Of a stretch of 64,000 nt of DNA, positions 54,173 through 64,000 are shown piece by piece; position 1 is the stretch's first letter, and the number at the start of each line of letters is the position of its first letter. The stretch is from Gymnogyps californianus. Lineage: Eukaryota; Chordata; Aves; Accipitriformes; Cathartidae. Location of the stretch: the NCBI RefSeq assembly GCF_018139145.2, contig NC_059471.1, positions 210,075,494 to 210,139,493 on the forward strand. The letters run 5' to 3'. The notes under the pieces are model-generated. The model saw nothing but the letters and a program-made list of their open reading frames with translations. It was not told the origin of the DNA and did no database searches. A program made the translations under genes and the position numbers.

Positions 54173-54259
54173 TGGAAGGTGTCCCTGCCCATGGCAGGGG
54201 GGTTGGAACTAGATGGTCTTTAAGGTCCCTTCCAACCCAAACCATTCTATGATTCTATG
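54173..54259 (+). repeat. CR1 3' untranslated tail with octamer repeat
   Basis: Two predicted stems and a terminal (ATTCTATG)2. In CR1 elements this tail is taken to be the site the reverse transcriptase recognises, so its preservation marks the true 3' end of the insertion. Both stems pair without mismatch here. Confidence 0.93.
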
Positions 54260-56251
54260 CTTCATTTCTCTAAGAAGTGCCTAAAATATAAATATAATAA
54301 TTCTGCAGGAGATATCTCTTGAGAACAGCCTCTAATAGCTGCAGCTGACAATATCCTGTGACATGTCAATGGAATTTTATGCTGTACAAAAAAATTATCC
54401 AAGAAACATGCAATGAAAATGCAGTTTTGTGGCAGAGGCAAACTAAAATATTGTAAGCACAATGTTTACTAGTAGTATAAAACATGTGTATGGCTTGCTA
54501 GCTGTCTCAGACGTGGGCTGTTTCTGTTGTCAGGTGTACAAGATTTTATTTCTGGGTCTTTTGTTTCCACCTGCTATTTCAATGCCTGCACAGGAGTCAA
54601 TGCCTGCACAAGAGTTGAAAGTATTAAGGCACCTGCTTACCTGCTGGATGTTTTTTAGTAAAAATTTTGAAAAGCAACCTTGTTTCCTTTCAATAATCTT
54701 CTGTAAAGGTGCTTGTTAAACCTCATGTTATCCACTATGCAGGCATACTTTTCTATGCCTATTTAGATCATAAGCTAAAGGGGCTGGAGGTTACTTTCTG
54801 TAATTCTTATAATGCAGATTTTGAAGGTTTGAAAATTTAATCTGTTGAGAAAATACCTATTTGGTTCCTTAGACTGGGATTTCAACTAATGTTATTCAGA
54901 GTGGCACTAAAGAGACAAAAACAGCTCTGCAGGTCTTTTTCAGCTTTTTTGCATCGAGTAAAATACAGGAAGAGAAGGAAAGAGAAGATAATTTAAACAG
55001 AGAAAGATGGCTGTAAATGTGATGCTCTATATTTAAGTAGTTATCATTATTACTAAACCTACAGTTTGAATATGTAACATGACCTAAATATGCCTCTGGA
55101 ATGTACTTCTAAGAAAGTTCATACAAAACTGCTGTACCATTTTTATGTTAATACAATACTTGACGTTTAAGGCTCTTATTAAACATTTAAAAATGTTACT
55201 TTCCCTTGAAAGCTATCTGCAAGTGAAACCCTACTTGAATAGGGATACTTTCATTACCTGCTTATCTACACTAGAAAGGTTTACCTAATGTAGCTATTCA
55301 AAAAGCGGAGGGAATATCGTACTGAGTAGCTATGCTACTTTATAATTTCCTTTGGATGCAATTATATGAGGATAGAGGTACTTCTTGAACTGCTAGTTGA
55401 AATTATTTACTTTGATGTAACCAAAAGGAAAACATACAATAAAGATATAACTGTATGAATATGCCGCTCTGGAGTGGCAGTGAAGAAGAGCACAGAAAAG
55501 GAAAATAATTGTATAATTTGAACTGTACTAATACAATTGTTTTTCTAGGACAGACTATACTCAGCTCGTTCTCTCAGCTTGGTACGATGCAGATCTTGCT
55601 GCTTTAGGGCTAGATACAGGACTATTTTCCTGAAACAATTTTAGAGATGGATGCAGTGTTTCATCTCATATTTCTTGCAAAAGAGAAATGTATTCAGCAA
55701 CACTGAAATGTACGGAATGCCTATTATATAGAAACTAGAACTTTCCAGCATATAGCATATTCCATTTTATAATTCGTAACCTTTCACTTAGAAAACACAG
55801 ATGAAATAGCTTTTTATTTTATTTTAAAAATGAAAAATAAGCTTCTTTTTAACCTTGAATCAAAATATATTTCTGCTTATTCTGAATTGACAGGTCCCTG
55901 TCCTTGTCCCCACTGAAAAAAAAATATCTGCACAGCTGCAGCATTATCTGTCCAGCAATACAACTCTTATGTTGTCAGTGAAGTTTTTGGATTTTAGTAC
56001 CACCACAAAGACAGCAGCTCTCATGATACACATTCTGGCTGAAAGCTGAACCAGAACTTGAGTAATGTATTTCCCTCGGCTTCCCTTGTCATCTGCTACT
56101 CATCAATCCTTCCTTTCTCCTCTTTCTGCTCATTCCTTTTTCCTAATTCCACCTCATCTTCCCCATTATCATTTTCATCGTTACCCCTCAGCTCTCTTGC
56201 ACTTCGCTGCTCATTTACACATGTTCCTTTACTCCCTGTATAACAACCAGT
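54260..56251. other. AT-rich non-coding DNA between two CR1 copies
   Basis: No recognised gene. A short tandem duplication of about 18 bp, AATGCCTGCACA(G/A)GAGT(C/T), lies at 54582-54617. A pyrimidine-rich stretch precedes the next CR1 copy at 56065-56235. Confidence 0.6.
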
Positions 56252-56796
56252 GCAACTAAGAAAAGGCAACGGGCGATAGTAGCAGGTGATTCTCTTCTGA
56301 GAGGTACGGAGGCACCCATCTGCCAACCTGACGCACTCTCTGGAGAGGTGTGCTGCTTACCGAGGGCTCGTATCAGGGTGTCACCGAGAGACTACCAAGC
56401 CTCATACAGTCCACTGGCTATTATCCGCTGCTGTTGTTTCACATGGGCACCAGTGATACAGCCGGGAGCAGTCTGAGGAGTATCAAGAAGGATTACAGGG
56501 CCCTGGGAGTGGTGATAAGGGACTCTGGAGCGCAGGCAGTTTTTTCATCAATGCTCTCAGTCAAAGGGAAGGGGTTTGAAAGGGCCATTCGAATCTGGTG
56601 AATCAACAAATGGTACAGGACTGGTGCCACAGCCAGTGGCAGTTAGCTAGCCAGTAGCCAGTTTGGCTGCTTAGACCATGGGACTCGCTTTGAGAAACCT
56701 GGCCTACCAGAGGCTGACGGCATCCATGTGTCAGAGAAGGGGAAGAGCATCTTCGGTCATAGGCTTGCCAAGCTGGTGAAGAGGGCTTTAAACTAA
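56252..56796 (+). pseudogene. CR1 ORF1 remnant (SGNH-esterase-like domain)
   Basis: Translation gives GDSLLRGTEAPIC at 56285 (the SGNH block I with the nucleophile Ser). It is followed by VTERLPSLIQ, then PLLLFHMGTSDT (in the position of the GxND block), RSIKKDYRALG, and ADGIHVSEKGKSIFGHRLAKLVKRALN. The final block has the Asp and His of the catalytic triad region. ORF1 proteins of CR1 elements are known to carry such an esterase domain and to bind nucleic acid or membranes during retrotransposition. The N-terminal part is missing. The frame is broken by a lost base near 56377 (AGG-GTGTC), an in-frame TGA after RIW at 56599-56601 and a lost base near 56614. It ends at a TAA (56794-56796). Not functional. 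Confidence 0.85.
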
Positions 56797-56832
56797 AGTT
56801 GCTGGGGGAGGGGAACCTCAATCCCACTCTGT

Positions 56833-57093
56833 GGAGATGTTATAGCAGCCTTCCAGTACCTAAAGGGGCCCTACAGGAAAGCTGGAGAGGGACTTTTTAC
56901 AAGGACATGTCGTGATAGGACAGGGGGTAATGGCTTTAAACTGAAAGAGGATAGACTTAGATTAGATGTAAGGAAGTTTTTTACCAGGAGGGTGGTGAGG
57001 CACTGGCACAGGTTGCCCAGAGATGTTGTGGATGTCACCTCCCTGGAAGCATTCAAGGCCAGGTTGGATGGGGCTTTGAGCAACCTGGTCTAG
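56833..57093 (+). pseudogene. CR1 ORF2 C-terminal tail (86 codons, frame intact)
   Basis: [44 protein letters not shown] and ARLDGALSNLV are all in one uninterrupted frame ending in TAG (57091-57093). One codon appears to be missing in the VRKFFTRR block compared with the usual VRKKFFT pattern. There is no start codon or upstream ORF2, so no protein is expected. The intact frame suggests this copy is younger than, or by chance less damaged than, the one at 53.5 kb. Confidence 0.9.
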
Positions 57094-57192
57094 TGGAAGG
57101 TGTCCCTGCCCATGGCAGGGGGGGTTGGAATGAGAAGATCTTTAAGGTCCCTTGCAACCCAAACCATTCTATGATTCTATGATTCTATGATT
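57094..57192 (+). repeat. CR1 3' untranslated tail with octamer repeat
   Basis: CCCTGCC-CAT-GGCAGGG hairpin at 57104-57120 and terminal ATTCTATG units at 57166-57173, 57174-57181 and 57182-57189 plus a partial ATT. The second stem seen in the 54.2-kb copy is broken by one change here (TTGCAACC instead of TTCCAACC). Confidence 0.93.
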
Positions 57193-59075
57193 TAGCATAT
57201 ATGGTGAAAAGCTAACTGTCAGTAGAAGCTGTGAATGCCCAGTCTAAAACTTACTGGATTTGAAGAGTCCTCAAAAAGCTTTGGATCAGGACTCTGTGAA
57301 AGAATAATACTAAAAAAGTTCCTGGGTAAATTATTATCATAGCAGTATCCAGAAGAACCTCAGCTTACAAAATTAACTACCCCTTAGCTTCAGCTCATTA
57401 GCTATACCCATGTCAGTGAAGAAAGTCAACCAAAGAGAACATTTTCATGTTGGTACTCTTTTGACAGCTTCTACAAGTTTGCCAGACTTATTTTAATCTT
57501 TTATTTTGTTTTTATGCATTTTAAATGCTGACAAACCTTAAGTTGTTCTATTGCAGAATCATTAACGAATTACTATTACTAGATTACAGCTGCATACAGC
57601 CCCATGCATTTCTCCTTAACCTTGGAGACCAATTCATGAACATGCTTAATTTCAAATGTTCAAAAAGTGAAAGCAGAAATAATATGCTGTCACCTGTTTT
57701 TCTGCAGATAATCCGAGTTATCTGTCACTGGAAACATGGAGAATATAGAAGGGATGCCTGGCCTACACCGCGCTCTGGTCACATCCTGCCAGTGCTGAGT
57801 TGCCATGTTGCAACTCCCTGGGTTTTTTTTTTTTCTGTAGAATTTAGTGTCTTATCTTGGTGTGATTTTTCTCTTAGATCCTGGAGGTGCTACCTATCTC
57901 TGCCTCAGCAATATTACTTCTCCTTTCAGTTTTGCCCTGCTCATTTTACCTGGCTCTGCCCTGTAAAATTTCTCAAGGTTCTTTCAACTATTTAGCAATG
58001 ATGTCCTCTGAAGCGTGAGCCACAGCTGCTCAGCAGTGTTGTGTCGCCAGCAGCTGAGCTGAGGCTTGGGGAGGTGGCAGGGAAATGGGACCCACGTGGG
58101 TCAGATGCCGCAGAGGATGCAGGAGACTGGAAACATAACCACAGCTTAGAAAAGCAGACATCAGGAATAGGGAAAATAAACGAAAGATATTGTTAGGGAA
58201 TAGAAAGTAGTGACAAGCTTTCTCCACACTCCTTTTTCCTCAAGTCATTCTTAATGATTCTCTACTTCTTGTATTAATCCACTGATTATAAAGATTGGTT
58301 TGCCCAGAACTTAAGAAACCAGTCCATGCTGGGTTTTTACAATGGAATACCATTAATGATATAAGAAAAGTAGCCTGTAGACTCCACCACTAACCTCTCA
58401 GTTCAGTTGTACAGTAGCTATAATATTTGTATAGGGCCTAGCAAAATGGAAGTGAGATCTGTTTGTTTCTGAGAATCACAATACAATAAATGAACAATAC
58501 AATCCACTTGAAACTTTTTGTAAAAGTCTAAAAACCATAACTTTTAAAGAGAAAAGAACATTTGAATTGGAGGTTTGACAGTATGTTCTAGCTTAATACA
58601 CTGTGATTATACAGCTACTTTCAATGATGAAACACAGCTTGAAAGTGTCATTATGGAAAAAAGTAATGAACTTCTATCAGTTTATTTTTTATCAACTTAG
58701 ATTACCTAACTTAGCAATGGAGAAAAAGAAACTTAGTATTTCTGACACAGTTAGGTCTAACGTCCAGAATTTGCTTTATAAACTCGGATAACTTAGATCA
58801 TGACTAGCACATCAATCTTCTTTGATTTTGGAGTACAAGAATATTTCACAACCACATAGAAACTCTGCCTGAACCATCACATCAGGAGTTCTGCAGCAAG
58901 CTGGAGTTTTAACATTATTTCCTCTGCTGACTCAGTCGTTTCTACTAAGGGTTTTTTCTTTTTCTGTGAAAAGAAAATAAACCTTGCAGAGAAGAACTTA
59001 AATGAGAGGAATAATACAATCCATGTTTTAGCAAAAAAGTGTAGGCAGAATAAATCTAATCAGTATTTTTTTCTT
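57193..59075. other. Non-coding DNA downstream of CR1
   Basis: The longest open frame is 57525-57995 (plus, 156 codons). It is aromatic- and Cys-rich, has no recognised domain, and ends without splice context. A run this long is within what chance gives in six frames of 64 kb. No other feature recognised. Confidence 0.55.
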
Positions 59076-59339
59076 TTATATTGGGCTGGTCATCTGCATG
59101 TGCATAAGGGATCGAAGTACTTTTTTGGGACACATCACTCGACAGTTCTTGCCTCCAAATGCAGCTCCCTCTTGGATGGAAGTTGCCGGCCATATTGAAT
59201 AATGCACATATTCATTCAAAAGGCTGAACAGATTCCTGGGAAAGGTTGTGTTAAGTCTGTTAATTTTTTGGTTTATCGTTCTGTGCATTTGCTGGGTATA
59301 GTCTGCCATCTGCCAAATGTCATTCAGAGATTGCTGCAT
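59076..59339 (-). other. Unassigned 87-codon open frame, weak exon candidate
   Basis: Not recognised. The translation is of mixed, soluble-protein-like composition without low complexity. It opens MQQSLNDIWQMADYTQQ, has two Cys in NCRVMC, and is not mirrored by an equally long frame on the other strand, unlike most open frames nearby. An AG at the start (AAAATGCAG before CAATCTCTG) could be a weak splice acceptor, but the pyrimidine tract is poor and no donor GT in frame was identified. Chance remains the most likely explanation. Listed only so that it can be tested by homology. Confidence 0.12.
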
Positions 59340-61596
59340 TTTAGCAGTGCATGAAATTTCATTTGTCTGTAGCTCATATTAGCCTATTGGTTTTTCAAAA
59401 TGATTGGGATTTCTTGAAGATGAAAAGCAGCACATGTTAGTGATAGTCTCTTTTATTCATCTGAAATACCAGGACTCCTGAGTCTAGTTATCATCTAGCC
59501 CATTTGACTACATCTCTGTTTAAAAATGATTTCTTCTCAATTGCCTTATTAAAAGATTTCTAGCATAATTTACTGAAAATGGCACCTGACAGTCTGTGAT
59601 ATTTGATATCGCACAACTCTCCTAGCTTTGTAGTCTCTTGTCATGAGGGATGAGTGTTCTCTAAATCCAACATTTAACACGTGTGGTCCTCAGGCTTATA
59701 GTTCCCCTGGCTCAACTACTGTTCTAGTACATGGCCCACTATTTCCGTACTCACATCATAAGGACAAATGCTTGCTAAACTTTACTAGTCTTGTGTGGGT
59801 TTAAATGTGGTGGAACAGATGCAATTCTGCTGCACTAGTGCAGTCACTGGTTGTGGCCAAGAGGACTGCTTCTGCACATCTCTATTTCTATAAGTGATTC
59901 GTCACTGGAATGGACTATACGACAAGGTACTCAAATCTGGAAAGCCTGATGGAGAGGGAGAGGCAATCTGTTTCAGTAATGTGAAAGTTAAAAGAACAGA
60001 TCTGATGATATTCTGCAGATGATATCCACACAAGGGGAATGCTTCTCTTGGTGGAGCTGTCTAATCTAACAGATGAGGCTGGATAGTGACCAGAACGAAA
60101 TCACCCATTTTGAAAAATGAGTAATGAATCATTGGCACAACCTGTCTTGGGAAGGAGGAAAGCTGAGACTCCTCAAAAAATGCAGAACTGAATGAATAAT
60201 ATTTTTTTTTCAAAAATAATCAGATATAAATTTAAAATTCTAGTTTTAAAATAAAAAATTCTATGTCTGAAAAAGGAGCTCATTTATCTTACTATTAGAA
60301 ATAGATCAACTTAATTTGTAGCATCTAGGTGGCAGTTAAAATTATGCTTACTGGCCATTTTCTTTTCTTTTAACTTTATCCTCCCCCCGAGTGAAAAAAG
60401 GTCGTCTGTATTCTGGGTAATGTGATACACTCCCATCACATGAAGCTTTTACACCAAATTTTGTTTATCTTTCCAAAAGATATACTTAGTACAAATACAA
60501 ATTATGAAGTTGAAATAGTGAAATCTACGGAATTCTTTGGAAGGATGTTGGATTGACTCAGCCAATTGGTCAAGTCTGGCTTGAAAACAGGGGTTCCTGA
60601 TCGGCTTTTTGTCCCTCTTCTGTGAAACTAAGCATTGAATGACAATACCTGACCTGATATTCCAATGTCAAGCATCAAACAAAAGTCTCAAATGCTCATC
60701 TTCTTTATATATCCCAAGAAATTTCAGAAGCTTTTTGCCTTCAAACTATTGTTGCTTTATATGTTTTAAGGAATTCAGTATTTGTTGTTATTTTTCTAAT
60801 TTCTGACACATCATTTGTTCCCTCTAAACCACTATTTCAAACCTGCCTCTGAAGTAGTGAAAATTTTTCATTCAAAAAATGAGAGAGCGTTATAATTGAT
60901 TTTTGTTATCTAAGTCTTGTTTTGTGTCAAAACAATAATCCTGCTTTTGTGATTTCATTGAAACTTCATTTATCATAGCTTTGCAGTAACAGATGGGAAA
61001 GCTGGAAGTGACTAGAGCGTGCAATTATAATCCCTTGTGCTTGAGATGGGACAGAGAAAAGATTTTTTGTTTCAAATTAGAAAATAGTAAATAATGAGCA
61101 TATAGAATTCTAATCGTTCTAAAACCTTTAAATGTAGTTGTGCCCTGCCAGGATTGTTGGCAACTATTTTTACTAATGTGTAAGTAGTGTGACACTTACG
61201 GCATTTTGTAGCATGGCTGAGAAGACAATAAAATGTCGTCTTGAGTTCCTCCACCCCTCACCTCCCATAGTGGAACAAATAAGCAGCGATTTTGTAGGTT
61301 GTTTTGTTGATGTAGATATTGCTTCCACTCAAAATTTCAGTAGCAGAATCAAATCAGGTCAGATCAATGGTGAGGATCACTAGAGTAGCTTTTGGGTATT
61401 AATCACATTATCTGCTTTGCCTCTATACCAAGCTGTCAGGGCCCAACACACTGGTTCTCAATTGTAGGGAAATTAAAAAAAAAAAAATAAAATAAAATCA
61501 ATGATTCAGCAGCTGTGGGTTCCTTAATGTAAACTTTTTTATTTATTAGTTTATTTCATCTGTCCTGCAACAGATATGGCTAAAGCATGCACAACC
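59340..61596. other. AT-rich non-coding DNA
   Basis: No gene recognised. It contains a perfect 14-bp palindrome CTGCACTAGTGCAG near 59832-59845 and A/T runs near 60200-60260 and 61470-61500. Confidence 0.6.
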
Positions 61597-61741
61597 TTCT
61601 GTTCTGTTCTGCTCTATTCTATTCCCTTCCCTTCCCTTCCCTTCCCTTCCCTTCCCTTCCCTTCCCTTCCCTTCCCTTCCCTTCCCTTCCCTTCCCTTCC
61701 ATTCCATTCCATTCCATTCCATTCTATTCTATTCTACTCTA
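61597..61741. repeat. Compound pentanucleotide microsatellite
   Basis: A gradient of related 5-bp units: a few TTCTG/CTATT units, then about 16 CCCTT units (61621-61700), then about five ATTCC units, then four ATTCT units to 61741. The edges differ from the core by one base per unit, as expected when point mutations at the margins were themselves copied by slippage. The open frame at 61576-61782 is a by-product of the repeat, since five-base units read as a Pro/Phe/Ser-rich repeat. Confidence 0.97.
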
Positions 61742-64000
61742 ACCTTGTTTTTACAATTCTTATTCGGATACATTGGACTTAATCCCAGGGATCCACTTCC
61801 TCCTCAGTTGTGTTTCTGGTTAGAAAGACAGAGGCAGCAAACAAATGCTCTTGCTGCTTATTGGCTCTTTCCTCTAAGAAATTATATCAACAAGCCACTA
61901 ATGCTTTTGTCCATCACTAAGTATTTGCTCATGGGAAATAAAGTGCACATTTGTAACGCCCATCTCATGCATCCTTCTACAAAAATATTGAGGCTTTGGC
62001 TCACCTGTGTGGCTACAATGCAAATGCAAAGAAGGGTTAAAGAGAGAACCCTATATGAGCCATTGCATGTTGTGTGTGTGTGTGGTAATATGAGAGCAGA
62101 ACCAGTTTTGAAATCTGCACATAGGGATAGAAACCTGTCAAAAGGCAAGCAGCAGAAGAAGAGAGGTTAAGACAGTCAGGTTGCACGCTCTATGAACCAC
62201 ATCTGCCTTTTTCTGGAAGAGGTCCCATTACTTTCTGAGCAACATTACACGTTACATGTCCTTCTGTGAGCACTTGCAAATGAATAAAAAGAAAAAAAAA
62301 ATAGAATAATAAAATAGCACAGAATTATTGAGTCTTTGATTTTTTTTAATAAATGAGATATCATCTATATCTATTTAGCAATAAATGACTTCCTATCCAT
62401 AACAAAGGCCCAGTGTCAGTATGACAATTCAGGAAATACTATATATAGAGTACTCATATACATACAGTAACCATAGTATTCATATTATGACACATACATA
62501 TGCATATATGTGTGTATTTACAGACTATGCTATAAACTATGTATAGTTATAGTACCCATTGTATATCAAAAATTATACTATTGTTATAGTATACCATGCA
62601 GTTCCAAGCCATGCAGTAATTTGGCACTCACGGGGAAGGATATTATTCACAGTGAGTAAACTTTATATCAGTCAGAGTCTTTGCTTGCAAATAGCTGGAT
62701 TTTGCTTGAAGTCTTCTCCATTTCGATTTGCTGTCAGGGCTGTGCCCAGAACAGCCCTCCTGCTGCAGGAGGTCCTGCTGGCTTCCAATGGCAGAGAGTG
62801 ATTCCACGGCACAGGGCTCAGTGCAGGGCGAGAATTTGGAGGAGCTTTCTGACAGAAAGGACAGGTTCGGTACTTGATAGACATTGTTTTCTCCTTCCTC
62901 ATCATACACTTGTTTTCAGACCTGAGCTGATTCTTTATTTTTTTATAGCCCCTTGCTCTGTTGTTTTTCTGAAATTCTAGACAGATCATCTCATTGGGAT
63001 TCTTTTATTTATTCTGAAAGATCTTGGAAGAAATTCAAAATCCTCTTTATTGTATCTGTACTCTCCATGCCAAGCTCTCCCCTGCCATCCAATGCCAGCA
63101 TTTCACGAATGGACTTCATTACCCTATTTTTCTTACTCCCCATGGTCCACAAATAAGGAAGAGTAGGTTCATAGGTGTAGCAGTAAACAGGCATCTTCTT
63201 CCCATAGTGCAGACAAACATAACTGTTGTCTGTATAACTACATATCAAAAAATGACTTTCTCCCTTTCCAAGTAAATTTAATGCCAAGAAGTAAGTATAA
63301 ATTAGTTGACACCATGACTCAAAGGACTTTGCCCCAAGTCATCTACAAACTATGACAAGACAATGAGAGGTTGGAAACGTCTGCCCAGTCAAAAGACCAT
63401 ACTGCAAATTCACTGATGAGGGCAGTGTGTGTAACTAGCTGGGTAAGTCTTCCTCCCGCCCCTATCCATTTCACAAAACAACAGCAGAAGAGAATAGAGA
63501 GGATGGAAGATTCTGGAGTAAAAAAGGAGAGGATTTCTATTCTCTATACTGTGAATGGTTTGAGCATAGAGGAGAAAATAAGAATGTGGGAAAAGGAAAG
63601 GTGAGAGTAAACCTCAAAGTCAGTTCCTCAACAGTGATCAAGCACTATGCTCTTTGTCGTTAAGAAGTGCTTGATGGCCTGTGCTTCACCCTCTTGTACC
63701 CCGTTCACACACTCTACATATATGCAAACTGAATGCAGGTGTTCAATACTATCACAGAAGCTATTATCAGTAATGTGGTTTTATTCACATAATAAATTTG
63801 AATGCAATTATCTCTTTATCATTTAGGAAAGAGACTATTTTGAAGTGATTTTGATATTCTCTGCATGTGTAAATAGCTGTCAAACAAAACACTGCTTCTA
63901 GTTGATTTCTGTACTATACCCCTTCCTCCATTAATATTTAGTCAAGACTGAGCACATTTGAGTAAATGTGTGCAATACTCTTCTCCTATTCTCCATACAG
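61742..64000. other. AT-rich non-coding DNA to the window end
   Basis: No gene recognised. Includes a (TG)n near 62069-62083 and a TA-rich stretch at about 62440-62600. A slightly GC-richer patch at 62740-62860 is open in both directions. Open frames (141 codons at most, 61745-62170 plus) lack motifs. Confidence 0.55.
62440..62600. repeat. TA-rich low-complexity stretch
   Basis: Dense TATA/CATA/TATAGT motifs, including the palindrome ATATGCATAT, with several near-repeats of TATAGTA. No clear repeat period. Confidence 0.6.

Larger units (their letters stand above)
53526..54259 (+). mobile_element. CR1 non-LTR retrotransposon, 5'-truncated with intact 3' end
   Basis: The last part of CR1 ORF2 (to the TAG at 54170-54172) is followed by the diagnostic CR1 3' untranslated region. 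That region has a 7-bp-stem hairpin CCCTGCC-CAT-GGCAGGG (54183-54199), a second pairing of GGTTGGAA (54201-54208) with TTCCAACC (54230-54237), and two ATTCTATG octamers at the very end (54244-54259). The 5' end breaks off within ORF2 near 53526, as in most CR1 copies, because reverse transcription starts at the 3' end and usually stops early. No target duplication was recognised, which is normal for CR1. Confidence 0.95.
56252..57192 (+). mobile_element. Internally deleted CR1: ORF1 esterase end joined to the ORF2/3' end
   Basis: The first part (56252-56796) is the C-terminal esterase-like region of CR1 ORF1 and its stop codon. After only 36 bp it passes into the last 86 codons of CR1 ORF2 (56833-57093), followed by the CR1 3' tail with 3.4 ATTCTATG units ending at 57192. 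In a complete CR1, ORF2 is about 3 kb, so nearly all of it, including endonuclease and reverse transcriptase, is missing between two same-orientation parts. Either this is one element with a large internal deletion (before or after insertion) or two insertions that happen to abut. Collinear order and orientation favour the first. Confidence 0.85.

Noticed and set aside
59832..59845. 14-bp perfect palindrome as an operator or binding site
   Set aside because: One short palindrome in 64 kb is expected by chance, and there is no gene beside it.
61576..61782. Open frame with a Pro/Phe/Ser-rich repeat
   Set aside because: It is a translation of the CCCTT microsatellite.
1..64000. CRISPR arrays, operons, phage or toxin-antitoxin systems
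   Set aside because: No direct-repeat/spacer array, ribosome-binding sites or gene clusters are present; CR1 and LTR content show this is vertebrate DNA.

Overview
The window looks like gene-poor, AT-rich bird DNA. The bird assignment rests on three pieces of CR1, the main non-LTR retrotransposon of birds and reptiles. Two of them end in the characteristic CR1 3' tail (short hairpin, then ATTCTATG octamer repeats). It also rests on a solo LTR of a type I recall as widespread in neoavian genomes. A species or gene assignment is not possible from the sequence alone. No bacterial-type gene organisation, CRISPR array, rRNA or convincing tRNA was found.

Layout: 1-11.7 kb is unannotated AT-rich DNA with simple repeats, including a C-rich block near 8.9 kb. 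A 1,166-bp solo LTR with TG...CA ends and a 5-bp target duplication lies at 11768-12933, and it carries an internal minisatellite. More unique-looking DNA runs to about 23.4 kb, where an LTR-like stretch with a spaced TATA-like box and ATTAAA signal occupies roughly 23.4-24.58 kb. A TA-rich inverted repeat lies at 26.88 kb. A minus-strand internal piece of CR1 reverse transcriptase lies at 37.54-38.11 kb, and unexplained GC-rich islands lie at 39.2-39.65 and 46.48-46.79 kb. A 5'-truncated CR1 3' end is at 53.53-54.26 kb. A second CR1 copy at 56.25-57.19 kb joins an ORF1 esterase remnant directly to the 3' end of the element. A pentanucleotide microsatellite lies at 61.6-61.74 kb.

No host protein-coding exon could be established. 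The many open frames of 60-160 codons are about what chance gives in 64 kb read in six frames. The longest ones sit in GC-rich repeats (LTR minisatellite, GC islands) or in CR1. The window therefore reads as intergenic or long-intron DNA shaped by retrotransposon insertion and decay. I did not find an undescribed functional system. The most unusual structures are the internally deleted CR1 (ORF1 joined to the 3' end), the CR1 fragment lacking its 3' end, and the LTR-like block near 24 kb.
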